Of a DNA stretch of 64,000 nt, positions 7,362 through 16,582 are shown piece by piece. The stretch spans positions 806,001 to 870,000 of the forward strand of contig NZ_CP034998.1 of assembly GCF_002531755.2 (NCBI RefSeq). Reading direction: 5' to 3'. Origin of the DNA: Rhizobium acidisoli (GTDB taxonomy: Bacteria; Pseudomonadota; Alphaproteobacteria; Rhizobiales; Rhizobiaceae). Every line of letters begins with the position of its first letter. The stretch's first letter is position 1. Below the pieces are notes generated by a model. That model worked only from the letters and a program-made list of their open reading frames with translations, was not told where the DNA came from and did no database searches. Position numbers and translations under genes: made by a program.

Positions 7362-7625
7362 CTAGTGAAAATCTTCGGCCTTGAGCGTGAAATTGTTTCC
7401 GCGTCGATGCCGATAGGCTCTCGATGCGGCTTCCTGGATGGAAGAACGCGCGGCATCGAAGGCACTAAGATAGGCGGCCTCCGAAGAACTCTGCGTAATG
7501 GCACTGCCGAGTGCGCCTTCTTCGACCAGGAACCGGACCTCGAACATGCCGTCATAGCCGCTGAAGCGCACGCCTTTTCGCACTTGGTCGAAGCTCCGGC
7601 TTCGGTTTGGAAAGATAAGTGCCAT
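7362..7625 (-). CDS. DUF1488 family protein
   Basis: I use the ATG at 7625, preceded by AAGGATCG. The first ATG of the longer frame adds 31 residues of low-complexity sequence. The 87-aa product matches the DUF1488 pattern: an N-terminal FPNRSRSFD, then VRFSGYDG-MFEVRFLVE, then an Ala/Ser-rich helix ending near FDAARSSIQEAASRAY. DUF1488 proteins are small, soluble and of unknown role, and are common in rhizobia. Confidence 0.7.
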   Translation of the reverse strand: MALIFPNRSRSFDQVRKGVRFSGYDGMFEVRFLVEEGALGSAITQSSSEAAYLSAFDAARSSIQEAASRAYRHRRGNNFTLKAEDFH

Positions 7626-7767
7626 GGCGGTCGATCCTTGGAGGTGGGCGCGGGCGTTGTGCGGGCCTTGGAGCCGGCGATGATCCTGGATGCACTCGGA
7701 GAAGGAGGAGCTTGCCAAAGCCTCTCGGCATGTCCGACCGCCGACCGATTCTAATGGGCGACCGATC

Positions 7768-8070
7768 TTAATGGATGGTCTGCACGATGACCCTGTTCTC
7801 CAGCAAGGCCTCCGATGTCCTGATCAAGCGCACAGTGCTGGCGATAACCTGGTCGGAATACACAGGGTCCGCACGGGAAATTTCATCCGTCATATCGCGG
7901 AGAACGCTGTTTATCTCAAGCAGAGACGGCACAAGGTCGAGCAATCCATCAGCCGCCAGCCCGTAAGTCAGGCGGCCGATAACCTCACTGAGGTGATCTA
8001 TCAGCGCACGCCTTTCGGAAACCGCCAATGCCGAAGGCCTTGTGAGGGTCGCTTCACCGTTGAACTGCAT
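7768..8070 (-). CDS. Hypothetical protein (100 aa)
   Basis: An AAAGGAGGA ribosome site lies 9 nt before the ATG. The protein is soluble and largely helical with a Leu/Ile pattern throughout (LIDHLSEVIGRL, VPSLLEINSVLRDM, VIASTVRLIRTSEALL), suggesting a small helical bundle. No known domain was recognised. It is divergent from the gene at 8244, and the 173-bp gap between them must hold both promoters, though I saw no EcfG consensus there. Confidence 0.65.
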   Translation of the reverse strand: MQFNGEATLTRPSALAVSERRALIDHLSEVIGRLTYGLAADGLLDLVPSLLEINSVLRDMTDEISRADPVYSDQVIASTVRLIRTSEALLENRVIVQTIH

Positions 8071-8243
8071 GATGCGTATCCTCCTTTCTCCGAAATGGGC
8101 TTTACGACGACATTATCAATGGCTGCCGGCGAATGAGGTTGCGGCCATATGGCAAAGAGCGCAAGCTGAGCGATCGGCGGGCACGATAAGGGCACCGCCG
8201 CTTGGGGCGCGCGTGAACCCTAGCCCCAATAAAGGAGGACTTC

Positions 8244-8633
8244 ATGTCTTCCACATCTGATCCGTTTTTCGATGTCACCAATTTGCGAATGCTGGAGCGC
8301 ATTCTTCGAAAGGCCGGTTTCCGTGGCGGCGAAACCTATGCGATTGATATCAGCGAGATCAGCGCGACGAGTTTCCTCGTTCATTGTTTCCAGATTGGAA
8401 TCGTCGATGAGGCGGCGCTGAGATCGGCGTTGAGAATGTATCTTGCAACCCAGTTGAGTTCAGGGCCGCTCACTCAAGCAATCGAAGACGCGTCCTTTGT
8501 AAGATGGCAGGATGACGGCGGCGCTCCGCCGAAGGCCTATCGGATTGGCCGGTATACGGCACCCACGGGTGCCAACCCATCGCGGCGACCGCTCGGCTAT
8601 CGCTTCCCAAAAACCAGGCTGCCTGAACGATGA
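8244..8633 (+). CDS. Hypothetical protein (129 aa)
   Basis: An AAAGGAGGACTTC site precedes the ATG. The N-terminal 80 residues look like a compact helical domain (MLERILRKAGFRGG, ISATSFLVHCFQIG, EAALRSALRMYLATQ). The C-terminal 45 residues are Pro/Gly/Arg-rich and probably disordered. No catalytic motif was recognised. It ends before a bidirectional terminator shared with the convergent degP gene. Confidence 0.65.
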   Translation: MSSTSDPFFDVTNLRMLERILRKAGFRGGETYAIDISEISATSFLVHCFQIGIVDEAALRSALRMYLATQLSSGPLTQAIEDASFVRWQDDGGAPPKAYRIGRYTAPTGANPSRRPLGYRFPKTRLPER

Positions 8634-8737
8634 TCGGTACGTACCGCCGCTCACTGCGGCGGCATTCAGCACGCACCCATGAGGGTGATCTCCCGCATAG
8701 ATTGGCGAGAGCTGAACGCGAGGGGGTCGGTCGGTCG

Positions 8738-8759
8738 AAAGCCCGCTCTCACGGGCTTT
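8738..8759. terminator. Bidirectional hairpin terminator
   Basis: AAAGCCCG (8738-8745) / CGGGCTTT (8752-8759) forms an 8-bp perfect stem with a 6-nt loop, flanked by A on one side and T-rich sequence on the other. It sits between the convergent gene ending at 8633 and degP ending at 8777, and could serve both. Confidence 0.65.
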
Positions 8760-8776
8760 CCTTTGACTTCGAGCCG

Positions 8777-10282
8777 TCAGGCCGCACCGAACGGTACGGC
8801 GACGAAGGTCTTGCCGCCATCGCGTTCGACGAGCAGGAGCACCGATTTGCGGCCGGCCTTGCCGGCCTCGGCAATCGCCGTCTTGACGTCCCGGGTGCTG
8901 TGGACCGGCCTGTCGTTGACCGAGACGATGACATCGCCCGACTGGATGCCGGCGGCCGCGGCCGACTTGTCGGGATCGACGCTGGCGACCACCGCGCCGC
9001 TGACGGCGCGCGGCAGGTTGAGCTGTTGGCGCACGTCTGGCGTCAGGTCGGCAAGGCCGATGCCGAGGCTCGGCTGGCCGCTGCTCTCGCCCTTGCTGTC
9101 CGAGCTTTCGGCAGCGGCCTGTTTCTGACCGTCCTCATTGCCGCCGACGGTGACGTTGAGATCGATCGTCTTGCCGTCACGCCAGATGCCGAGAGATTTT
9201 TTGGCGCCCGGCGAAAGATCGGCGACCAGCCGCGACAGGTCCTTCGGCGTCTTGACGGTCTCGCCGCCGACCGAGGTGATGATATCGCCCGGCTTCACGC
9301 CGGCATGGGCCGCCGGCGTATCGGCGGTGACGGCGGCAACCAGTGCGCCGCCTGTTTTGTCGAGGCCGACGGCATCGGCGACGTCTTTCGTCACCGGCTG
9401 GATCTGCACGCCGAGATAACCGTGATCGATCGAGCCGTCCTTCTGCAGCTTGGCGACGATCGCCTTGGCCTCGTCGGACGGAATGGCGAAGCCGACGCCG
9501 ACACTGCCGCCGTTCGGCGAATAGATCGCGGTGTTGATGCCGACGACATTGCCGCTGCGGTCGACGAGCGGCCCGCCTGAGTTGCCATGGTTGATCGGCG
9601 CGTCGATCTGGATGAAATCATCATAGGGCCCGCTGTGCAGGTCGCGGCCGCGCGCCGAGACGATGCCCGCCGTCACCGTGGTGCCGATGCCGAAGGGGTT
9701 GCCGATCGCCAGGATCTGGTCGCCGAGCTTGAGTCTGTCGGAATCGCCCCAGGCAATGGTCTGCAGCGGCTTTCCCGCCTCTATCTTCACCACGGCGACA
9801 TCGGATTTCGGGTCGGTACCGATCAGCTTGGCCGGCAGTTCCGTGCCGTCATCCAGCGTTACCTTGATGTCGACAGCATTGTCGATGACGTGATTGTTGG
9901 TAACGATCACGCCGTCCGGGCTGATGATGAAGCCGGAGCCGATCGCCATCGCCTGCTGCGAGGGCCGGTTTTTCGGCGCCTGGCGCGGCAGCGGGATGCC
10001 TTGATCCTCGAAGAACTGGCGGAACTGCTCGTCCATCGGCGACTGCTGCTGGTCGGCGCTGACATCGGTCGCCTTCATGGTCGTGGTGATGGTGACGACG
10101 GCAGGCTTGTCGGCGTCGACGATGGAGGCGAAGGAGCCGCTGGCGGCGAGAACGCCGCCGGAATCCGCAGGCGAGGCAACGGCGTTCGCCGCGGTGATGG
10201 TGAAGGGCAGGCATGCCGCGCCGGCGATGATGGCAGCCCCGATGAGGGCAGCAGTGCGATGTTTGCGGAGGATGTGTGACAT
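8777..10282 (-). CDS. degP: DegP/MucD-type periplasmic serine protease
   Basis: The start at 10282 (AAGGGA upstream) gives 501 aa beginning with a Sec signal peptide (basic start, Ala-rich core to about residue 34). The S1C trypsin-like domain shows His in NNHVID, Asp in SDVAVVKIE and Ser in GNSGGPLVD. Two PDZ domains follow, with the second ending at the C-terminus. These HtrA proteases and chaperones degrade or refold damaged envelope proteins in the periplasm. Rhizobial genomes hold several paralogues, so the symbol marks the family rather than a specific orthologue. The longer in-frame start at 10384 adds a non-signal leader and is rejected. Confidence 0.88.
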   Translation of the reverse strand: MSHILRKHRTAALIGAAIIAGAACLPFTITAANAVASPADSGGVLAASGSFASIVDADKPAVVTITTTMKATDVSADQQQSPMDEQFRQFFEDQGIPLPRQAPKNRPSQQAMAIGSGFIISPDGVIVTNNHVIDNAVDIKVTLDDGTELPAKLIGTDPKSDVAVVKIEAGKPLQTIAWGDSDRLKLGDQILAIGNPFGIGTTVTAGIVSARGRDLHSGPYDDFIQIDAPINHGNSGGPLVDRSGNVVGINTAIYSPNGGSVGVGFAIPSDEAKAIVAKLQKDGSIDHGYLGVQIQPVTKDVADAVGLDKTGGALVAAVTADTPAAHAGVKPGDIITSVGGETVKTPKDLSRLVADLSPGAKKSLGIWRDGKTIDLNVTVGGNEDGQKQAAAESSDSKGESSGQPSLGIGLADLTPDVRQQLNLPRAVSGAVVASVDPDKSAAAAGIQSGDVIVSVNDRPVHSTRDVKTAIAEAGKAGRKSVLLLVERDGGKTFVAVPFGAA

Positions 10283-10842
10283 GGTGATGGTCCCTTGCGA
10301 GAGCGTTGGGTTTTGATGGCGTCGTGGTTCCATGGCGTATGGGTCGATGTCTTGGGACCTGGCGTCGGATGGCGGTAGCGCCAATTCATCTCATCGCAGC
10401 GCAGTCGTTGGGGTGGCGACCGGGCGAATGCAAGAATTCGCGCTCGGGATTCATATGATCGCGACCGGAAGATTTACAAATTAAATATTGATCATCTTTA
10501 TATTGCCGATTTGTAAGAAATGACCGGAATTTAATCTTTGTGTCATAGACTTTAAGGCTGGGTGCCGCGCGCCGGAAATTCCGGCTGGGGACGTTGTTTC
10601 GCCGCGCCGTCTTCGCAGCGATTTCCTTCGCAAATAAATGGACTTATTCCAGGGCGTGGTGATCCGATTGCCACCTGCGCCCGTAATTTTGCCGATAGAC
10701 GATCGCGCCGCCGTTTCCGAAGGTTCTATTCCCGGAATCTGTTGCGAATATAAAATGTTAGTAGACTCTAAATTATTTATTCTTCAGAAAGTGAAGACTG
10801 CGAATCGGGGCAGCTGAGTCTCGCGGTGGCATATGAGGGGCG
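10283..10842. other. Intergenic region between degP and a LacI regulator
   Basis: This 560-bp gap carries the divergent promoters. The AT-rich core has an 8-bp inverted repeat, TTACAAAT (10474-10481) / ATTTGTAA (10509-10516), 27 nt apart, which could bind a regulator. No gene is supported here. Confidence 0.45.
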
Positions 10843-11880
10843 ATGAAAAAGGCAGTGGAGCGGGGGCGCAACGGCAAGCGCGGCGCGCATGTGACATTGA
10901 GCGATGTGGCGAAGAAGGTGGGCGTCAGCCCGATCACCATCTCGCGTGCGCTTCGCAACCCTCAGATCGTTTCGGAGGATCTGCGCGAGGTGATCCTGCG
11001 TACGGTCGAGCAGATGGGTTATATCCCCAATCTCGCCGCTCGCGCCTTGGCCGGCCGCCACAACGGCATCGTCGGCGTTCTCACGCCGGCCTTGCACCAA
11101 TACGGCTTTACCGGCCTGATGGTCGGCATCGAGGATCGCTTCCGCGACACCGAGCTCACCGTGCAATATTCCAATACTCTCCGCCATGCCGAGGGGGAGG
11201 CCGGCCTGCTGAAATCCTTCCTGACCCAGAAGCCGGCCGGCGTCATCATCGCCGGCGCCGAATCCTATCGCGATCTTCTGCCGCTGATCGAACGCGCCGC
11301 CTGTCCCATCGCCCATATCACCGATCTCAGCCAGGAGCCGCAAAGGCTGGTTGTCGGCCTCGATCACTATACCGCAGGCGCCGAACCCACCCGTTTCCTT
11401 CTGTCGAGGGGGTATAACAGGATCGCTTTCTTCGGCCGCGGCGCCGATGTCCGCTCACGCCGCCGCATCGAAGGTTATGAGGCTGTGATGCGGGACGCCG
11501 GGCGTTTCGACCCTGATCTCATCATCGGCGGGGAGGCGGCAAGCCGCACCGGCCTCGGCAGGGAGCTGTTTTCCCGTCTGTTGCAGCGCGTGCCCGATGT
11601 CGATGCCGTCTTTGCCCAGAGCGACGAACTGGCGCTCGGCGTCCTCATCGAATGCAAGGCGCGCGGTATCCGCGTGCCGGAGGATCTCGGCATCTGCGGC
11701 TTCAACGATCTGGAATTCTCGGCCTTCATCGAGCCGTCGCTGACGACGGTGCACATACCGCGCTACGATATCGGCTACCGCGTCGCCGACATGCTGCTGC
11801 GCGCCGTCCGCGACGAGCCGGCCGATGAAGACAAGGCCGACCTCGGCTTTACCATTATTCCCCGGGGTTCGACGCGGTAA
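10843..11880 (+). CDS. LacI-family transcriptional regulator
   Basis: This is a 345-aa protein. The N-terminal helix-turn-helix is at about residues 17-40 (LSDVAKKVGVSPITISRALR), with the LacI hinge region following (YIPNLAARALAGR). A periplasmic-binding-protein-like effector domain runs to the end (GVIIAG, IAFFGRG, FAQSDELALG, GICGFNDLEFS). The overall style is that of GntR-like members that sense sugars or sugar acids. No catabolic operon lies beside it, so the ligand and target cannot be named. GAGGGGCG precedes the ATG. Confidence 0.85.
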   Translation: MKKAVERGRNGKRGAHVTLSDVAKKVGVSPITISRALRNPQIVSEDLREVILRTVEQMGYIPNLAARALAGRHNGIVGVLTPALHQYGFTGLMVGIEDRFRDTELTVQYSNTLRHAEGEAGLLKSFLTQKPAGVIIAGAESYRDLLPLIERAACPIAHITDLSQEPQRLVVGLDHYTAGAEPTRFLLSRGYNRIAFFGRGADVRSRRRIEGYEAVMRDAGRFDPDLIIGGEAASRTGLGRELFSRLLQRVPDVDAVFAQSDELALGVLIECKARGIRVPEDLGICGFNDLEFSAFIEPSLTTVHIPRYDIGYRVADMLLRAVRDEPADEDKADLGFTIIPRGSTR

Positions 11881-11993
11881 TCTGGGTAGGACATCGCGAT
11901 AAACAGAGGGGGAGCCAGCCTTGCTGAAGCCTGCGCTAGGCATCGGCGGGATTATTCCGTATACGGACGGAATGACAATCACTGTGCTGAAAA

Positions 11994-12914
11994 ATGGATA
12001 AGGTCGGCCTGTCTTTTGACAGAATGCGCACCTTTGTTCGCGTCGCCGAGCGCGGCAACCTGTCGATGGTCGCAAGGGAGCTGGATGTCGGCCAATCCAC
12101 AGTGACGCGGCACCTCAATGAACTTGAGGAGGCTGTCGGCGTGCCGCTTCTCAGCCGCACCACCCGTCGCGTCACCCTGACCGAAGAAGGCAGCCGTTAT
12201 TATACCAACTGCCTGCAGATATTGCGCCTGGTTGAACAGGCTGCTGAAGAAGCGAGAGACGCACGTCAGGCCCCCGCCGGCGCCGTTCGCCTTTCCTGTA
12301 CGGCAGCGCTTGGCGTCATGCATGTCACGCGAATGATCTTCGACTTCCAGGACAGGCATCCGGATATCCGCGTCGACCTCAACCTGACGGACGAGCGTAT
12401 CGACCTGGTCCGCGAGGGCGTTGACGTGGCGCTCCGTCTTGGGCCTCTCGCCGACAGCTCGATGAAGCTTCATGCGATCGGAGAGAGCCAGCGGCTGCTG
12501 GTCGGCGCCCCGGCCTATCTGTCTGCCCGCGGACGGCCTCAGCGCCCGGCCGATCTGTCGCGCTACGAAACCGTCGTGATGTCCAACGTGGCAGGCAGCA
12601 ATCAACTGCTTCTTTCCTCTCCCGATGGCACCAGCCTGATGGTCCCGGTCAGCGGCCGGTTGCGCGTCGATCACGGGCTTGCGGCGCGCGAAGCCCTTGC
12701 CGCCGGACGCGGCATTGGTCCCACACATCTCTGGCTGGTTCACGACCTGCTGGACGACGGCCGGCTCGAGGTCGTGCTTGGCGACTATCGGCCTTCGCCG
12801 GTTCCGGTGAGCTTGCTGATTGTTCCGGAGCGTGCGGCCATCGCCCGCGTTCGGCTCCTCGTCGACTTTCTGGCCGCCGAGGTTGCCAAGCTGCCGGGAA
12901 TCCGGCCGTCGTAA
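11994..12914 (+). CDS. LysR-family transcriptional regulator
   Basis: This is a 306-aa protein. The winged helix-turn-helix at about residues 10-65 includes RMRTFVRVAERGNLSMVARE and QSTVTRHLNELE, followed by the LysR substrate-binding domain. The LDVGQ-STVTRHLN and SRTTRRVTLTEEG motifs are typical of the subgroup often adjacent to oxidoreductases. It converges on an NmrA-type gene ending at 12977, so it does not show the usual divergent arrangement with its target. The effector is unknown. Confidence 0.85.
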   Translation: MDKVGLSFDRMRTFVRVAERGNLSMVARELDVGQSTVTRHLNELEEAVGVPLLSRTTRRVTLTEEGSRYYTNCLQILRLVEQAAEEARDARQAPAGAVRLSCTAALGVMHVTRMIFDFQDRHPDIRVDLNLTDERIDLVREGVDVALRLGPLADSSMKLHAIGESQRLLVGAPAYLSARGRPQRPADLSRYETVVMSNVAGSNQLLLSSPDGTSLMVPVSGRLRVDHGLAAREALAAGRGIGPTHLWLVHDLLDDGRLEVVLGDYRPSPVPVSLLIVPERAAIARVRLLVDFLAAEVAKLPGIRPS

Positions 12915-12929
12915 GCCTCTTGTTTTCAG

Positions 12930-12975
12930 GCATCCCGTTATCGCAAAACCGCTGCCGCACTTTTGCGAGCCATGC
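12930..12975 (+). repeat. Palindromic repeat, ACCGCTGC-core family
   Basis: GCAAAA (12943-12948) pairs with TTTTGC (12961-12966) around a core ACCGCTGCCGCAC, with outer GCAT...ATGC arms. Related hairpins occur at 22483-22531, 29631-29673 and 63629-63668. It lies between two convergent genes. Confidence 0.6.
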
Positions 12976-12976
12976 T

Positions 12977-13930
12977 TCAAGCTGCGAAAGACCGCTTGTC
13001 GCCGCGCCACCCTGTCGTCCGCAGAAACTGCTCCCAGTCGAGCGTCCCGGGATTCAGGCGACGGCTCCATTCGAGATCGTGCTCCTTGCCGAAATAGCCA
13101 TACTCGACAGCATATTCGACCATCCCGAGAAGCTCTCGAACGAAGGATTCGTTGGCGGCGAACTCGGGAAAATAGGCAAGCAGGCCGTCCCTGGTGAAAG
13201 CGTTTCGATACTCGGCCTTGAGGCCGGTCACGCGTTGAAAGGTTTCGACCATCTCGCGCGGGGAAATGATATCGCCGACGATCGGAAGCGTTTTGCCATT
13301 GTAGCGCTCGGGGTTGGAGAAGATCTCGAGGACAACAGGCCCGGTCGCCGTCAGCGGATCGACAAAAGGTGCTGCGAAATCTTCAGGCAGATAGATCGGC
13401 AGGAGCAATGTGTCGCCTTCCATCCGCGGCGCATAATATTCGAGAAGGTTGGTGTAGAAGAATGCCAGCATGATGAAGGAATGCGAGATCGGCAGGCCGC
13501 GAATGTAATCTGCAACGCGCGCCTTGTCGGTAAAATGCGGCGCATATTTCGTCCCGCCGGTGATCGTGTCGACATTCTCGAGCGTGCTGAAAACAATGTG
13601 CCCGACGCCGGCCTCCACGGCCGCATCCGCCAGTTGCCGGCCGAGAGGAGCCTCGCTGGTCTCCGGCGGGACGATCGGCGGCGTCATCAGAAAGGCGCCA
13701 TCCGCGCCCTTGAATGCTGCAACGAGCTCCTTCTGACGGCCGAGTTCGAGAGGCACGACGGCGATTTCAGCGCCGAGTTTCTCGAGACGCAAAGCTTCGG
13801 GCGAATCCTTTCTCCGTGTGAAAGCACGAACGCGGAACCGCTGGCTTTGAAGAAGTGTCGCAACGACGCTGCGGCCCTGTTTGCTCGTTGCACCCGTCAC
13901 TGCGATCAGTGGCTTGTTGTCTGTAGACAT
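12977..13930 (-). CDS. NmrA-like NAD(P)-binding protein
   Basis: This 317-aa protein has an N-terminal Rossmann motif (VTGATSKQGRSVV) and the NmrA/HSCARG-type atypical short-chain dehydrogenase layout. The segment ADGAFLMTPP follows the second half of the nucleotide-binding fold, and there is no YxxxK catalytic pair. Such proteins act as redox sensors or as NAD(P)H-dependent reductases such as quinone reductases. AAAGGATGG lies upstream of the ATG. The convergent LysR gene might be linked in regulation, but the arrangement gives no direct support. Confidence 0.78.
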   Translation of the reverse strand: MSTDNKPLIAVTGATSKQGRSVVATLLQSQRFRVRAFTRRKDSPEALRLEKLGAEIAVVPLELGRQKELVAAFKGADGAFLMTPPIVPPETSEAPLGRQLADAAVEAGVGHIVFSTLENVDTITGGTKYAPHFTDKARVADYIRGLPISHSFIMLAFFYTNLLEYYAPRMEGDTLLLPIYLPEDFAAPFVDPLTATGPVVLEIFSNPERYNGKTLPIVGDIISPREMVETFQRVTGLKAEYRNAFTRDGLLAYFPEFAANESFVRELLGMVEYAVEYGYFGKEHDLEWSRRLNPGTLDWEQFLRTTGWRGDKRSFAA

Positions 13931-14184
13931 AGATCCATCCTTTCCCTGTCATTCGCCGCCGATCAGATCGGCAGGCGTCTTTCCAAGGCAGCGCAGTCGG
14001 TCCCTGCCGACAGCCGCCTCGACGGTGGGACTCTATCGAAACAGGTACTATGGCTGTAGATGGCCGAAATGCATATGATAATGCCGTTTTGTGGATAAGT
14101 GGCGCCGATACGCGTGGGCAGCGCCTCACGGATCGGCAATATCGCGTCAGGCAGGGCGGCCGGCGCAATCTCGGCTCATCCACA

Positions 14185-16476
14185 TCACTTTTCGCAAAGC
14201 CGTCGGCCGCCGGAATATGGCTGATAGGTACAATCGGACGGCCGGAAGGAGCGGTAGCTGCGAGAGCAGGCGGTGATGTTGCAGGATTGCGGCGCGCCTT
14301 GGCCATCGACGGCTGCTTCTGTCGATCGCACCCCGTCCAATGTCGGTTTGCTCATCGCCTCGCGCATGAAGTCCCGCCAGATATGGGCCGGCAGTGCGCC
14401 GCCGGTCACTCCCTTCATCGGCGCGTCGTCATCATTGCCAACCCAGACACCGACGACGAGGGCCTCCGTGAAGCCGACGAACCAGGCATCGCGATTGTTC
14501 TGGCTCGTGCCGGTCTTGCCGGCCGCAAAGGTGCCCGGATCTGCGCCGCGTCCCGTGCCGCGCTCGACCACCAGCTGCAGCAGGCCGAGCAGATCGGACT
14601 GGTAGGGCGAAAGATCGACAGTCGGCTTGGATTGTAAGCCGACACGAAATGTCTGGGGCTGCCCCGCCGCTTGAAAGTCGATGATGCCCCAGGGTTTGAC
14701 GGGGGCCCTGCCGAGTTGGACCGAGGCATAGGCGCTGGTGAGGTTGAGCAGATTGACTTCGGATGTGCCAAGCGCCAATGACGGTGTGTTGGCCAGTGGC
14801 GCGTCGATGCCGAGTTCGCGCGCGGCGGCAATCACATTGTCGAGGCCGACCTCTTGCGCAAGCGTCACCGAGGCCGCATTCAACGATCGAGCGAACGCCT
14901 CGGCAAGCGTGACCCAACCGCGATAGTCGCCGCCGGAATTTTCGGGCGACCAGCCGTCAATGTCTATGGGCGCGTCCAGAACCTGGTCGGACAGAGTGAG
15001 CCCAGCCTTCAATGCTGCGTAATAGACGAACAGCTTGAAGGTGGAACCCGGCTGGCGCATCGCGGTGGCGGCGCGGTTGAACTGGCTTGCCTTGTAGTCG
15101 CGCCCGCCAACCATCGCGACGACCGCGCCATCTGGAGTCATCGCAACCAAGGCGGCCTGCGATGCTCCGACCGTCTTTCCTTCACCGTCGAGCCCTTTTT
15201 TCACCACCCTTTCGGCGATCTGCTGCAATGTCGGCACCAGCGTGGTGCGCACCGTGGTCGAACCCGGCGAACCGCCGGCGATTTCGCTCGCTTGCGGCGA
15301 AATCCAGTCGGCAAACCAGCTTCCGGAACGCGGCGTTGGTGTTGTTGGGTGGAGGCTCGCAAAGCTCGTCTTGGCCTCGGCCGCCTGTGGTGCGGTGATC
15401 TTGCCATTGGCCGCCATCGCATCGAGAACGACCATGGTGCGTTGCCGGGCGCCTTCGAAATTGTCGATGGGATTCCATTGGCTCGGCGCCCGCAGCAATC
15501 CCGCCAGCATCGCCGACTCCGGCAGGTTGAGGGCGCCGATATCCTTGTTGAAATAGATGCGCGCCGCGGCAGGCATGCCGGTGGCGCCCGCGCCAAGATA
15601 GACGCTGTTGAGATAACGCGTCAGGATTTCCGCCTTGCCAAGCTTCCACTCCAGCCAGAAGGCGATCACCACCTCCTGGATCTTTCGTTTTATCGTTCGG
15701 TCGCTGTCGAGATATTGCAGCTTGATCAGTTGCTGGGTGATGGTGCTGCCACCCTCCACCACCGAGCCAGCCTCCAGGTTCCGCCAAAACGCCCTGGCGA
15801 TGCCCCTGGGATCGATGCCGAAATGATCCATGAACCGGCGATCCTCGATGGAGAGGACGGCATCGATCAGATGGGGCGGAAACTGGTCGTATCGAGCATA
15901 TGGCCCTTGATAAGGTCCCTGTCTGACCAACGGCGCGCCGTCGGCGGTTTCCAGCACCACGACCGGCTTTAACGTACCATCCCGGATTTCGCTCCAGGGC
16001 ACGTCTTTCAGCGCCCAGACCAGCACGCTTCCGACGAGGAGGCAGACAAGAAGGGTGAACCCGAGAGCGAATTTCCGCCAGCCCGCAATGAACGATGCGC
16101 TCCGACGATTTTCACGCGGCTTTGAACGCCGATCACGAATACCGCGCCAGGATTTGACCCAAGCCGTCGTCATCCATTTGTGGGGAGAAGTGACTCCAGG
16201 CCGCCCCGACCTTGTTAGCTTCGTCTTCAATAACAGCGCGGCGGCCTTGAGCTTTGCCAAAGCAGAACTTGCCTGCAAATCCTGGCGTATCGCACCGAAT
16301 AGCGTCCTGGCGGCCCGCCTGGTTTGGTCGAAGGATCCATGGGGCGGCTGCGGGTCTTCGCCTTGGGTTCCGGGCGAATCCAAGGCGCCCGCCTGCGCTG
16401 CCGAGGCCAGTGTCTTCTCGCGATCCGAGCTCGAGCTGCTGACGCTTTCACCGGAGGATTCGGGAGAATTGGGCAT
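14185..16476 (-). CDS. Class A penicillin-binding protein (PBP1-type)
   Basis: This is a 763-aa bifunctional peptidoglycan synthase. A long polar cytoplasmic tail (about 1-130) leads to one membrane segment (about 133-155). The GT51 glycosyltransferase domain has catalytic Glu in SIEDRRF and the GGSTITQQ motif. The transpeptidase domain has SxxK in PGSTFK, SxN in RSLNAAS, and KTGTS. The last about 30 residues carry four Cys and the pattern CSRSYRSFRPSDCTYQPY, resembling the BA14K tail of rhizobial surface proteins, which is unusual on a PBP. It acts at the outer face of the inner membrane. Confidence 0.88.
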   Translation of the reverse strand: MPNSPESSGESVSSSSSDREKTLASAAQAGALDSPGTQGEDPQPPHGSFDQTRRAARTLFGAIRQDLQASSALAKLKAAALLLKTKLTRSGRPGVTSPHKWMTTAWVKSWRGIRDRRSKPRENRRSASFIAGWRKFALGFTLLVCLLVGSVLVWALKDVPWSEIRDGTLKPVVVLETADGAPLVRQGPYQGPYARYDQFPPHLIDAVLSIEDRRFMDHFGIDPRGIARAFWRNLEAGSVVEGGSTITQQLIKLQYLDSDRTIKRKIQEVVIAFWLEWKLGKAEILTRYLNSVYLGAGATGMPAAARIYFNKDIGALNLPESAMLAGLLRAPSQWNPIDNFEGARQRTMVVLDAMAANGKITAPQAAEAKTSFASLHPTTPTPRSGSWFADWISPQASEIAGGSPGSTTVRTTLVPTLQQIAERVVKKGLDGEGKTVGASQAALVAMTPDGAVVAMVGGRDYKASQFNRAATAMRQPGSTFKLFVYYAALKAGLTLSDQVLDAPIDIDGWSPENSGGDYRGWVTLAEAFARSLNAASVTLAQEVGLDNVIAAARELGIDAPLANTPSLALGTSEVNLLNLTSAYASVQLGRAPVKPWGIIDFQAAGQPQTFRVGLQSKPTVDLSPYQSDLLGLLQLVVERGTGRGADPGTFAAGKTGTSQNNRDAWFVGFTEALVVGVWVGNDDDAPMKGVTGGALPAHIWRDFMREAMSKPTLDGVRSTEAAVDGQGAPQSCNITACSRSYRSFRPSDCTYQPYSGGRRLCEK

Positions 16477-16536
16477 TGGATACCGCCTCGGACAGGTCGC
16501 TTTGATGATCTACCGCCCAGTCGTAGAGGGTCAGGA

Positions 16537-16562
16537 ACCCACTGAGCAACCGCGCAGTGGGT
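16537..16562 (-). terminator. Hairpin between peroxiredoxin-like gene and PBP gene
   Basis: ACCCACTG (16537-16544) / CAGTGGGT (16555-16562) is an 8-bp perfect stem with a 10-nt loop, lying 20 nt beyond the stop of the gene ending at 16583. No T-run follows on the minus strand, so termination would be weak or Rho-assisted. Confidence 0.4.
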
Positions 16563-16582
16563 GTCGAGCGCGTTTTTCGCTG

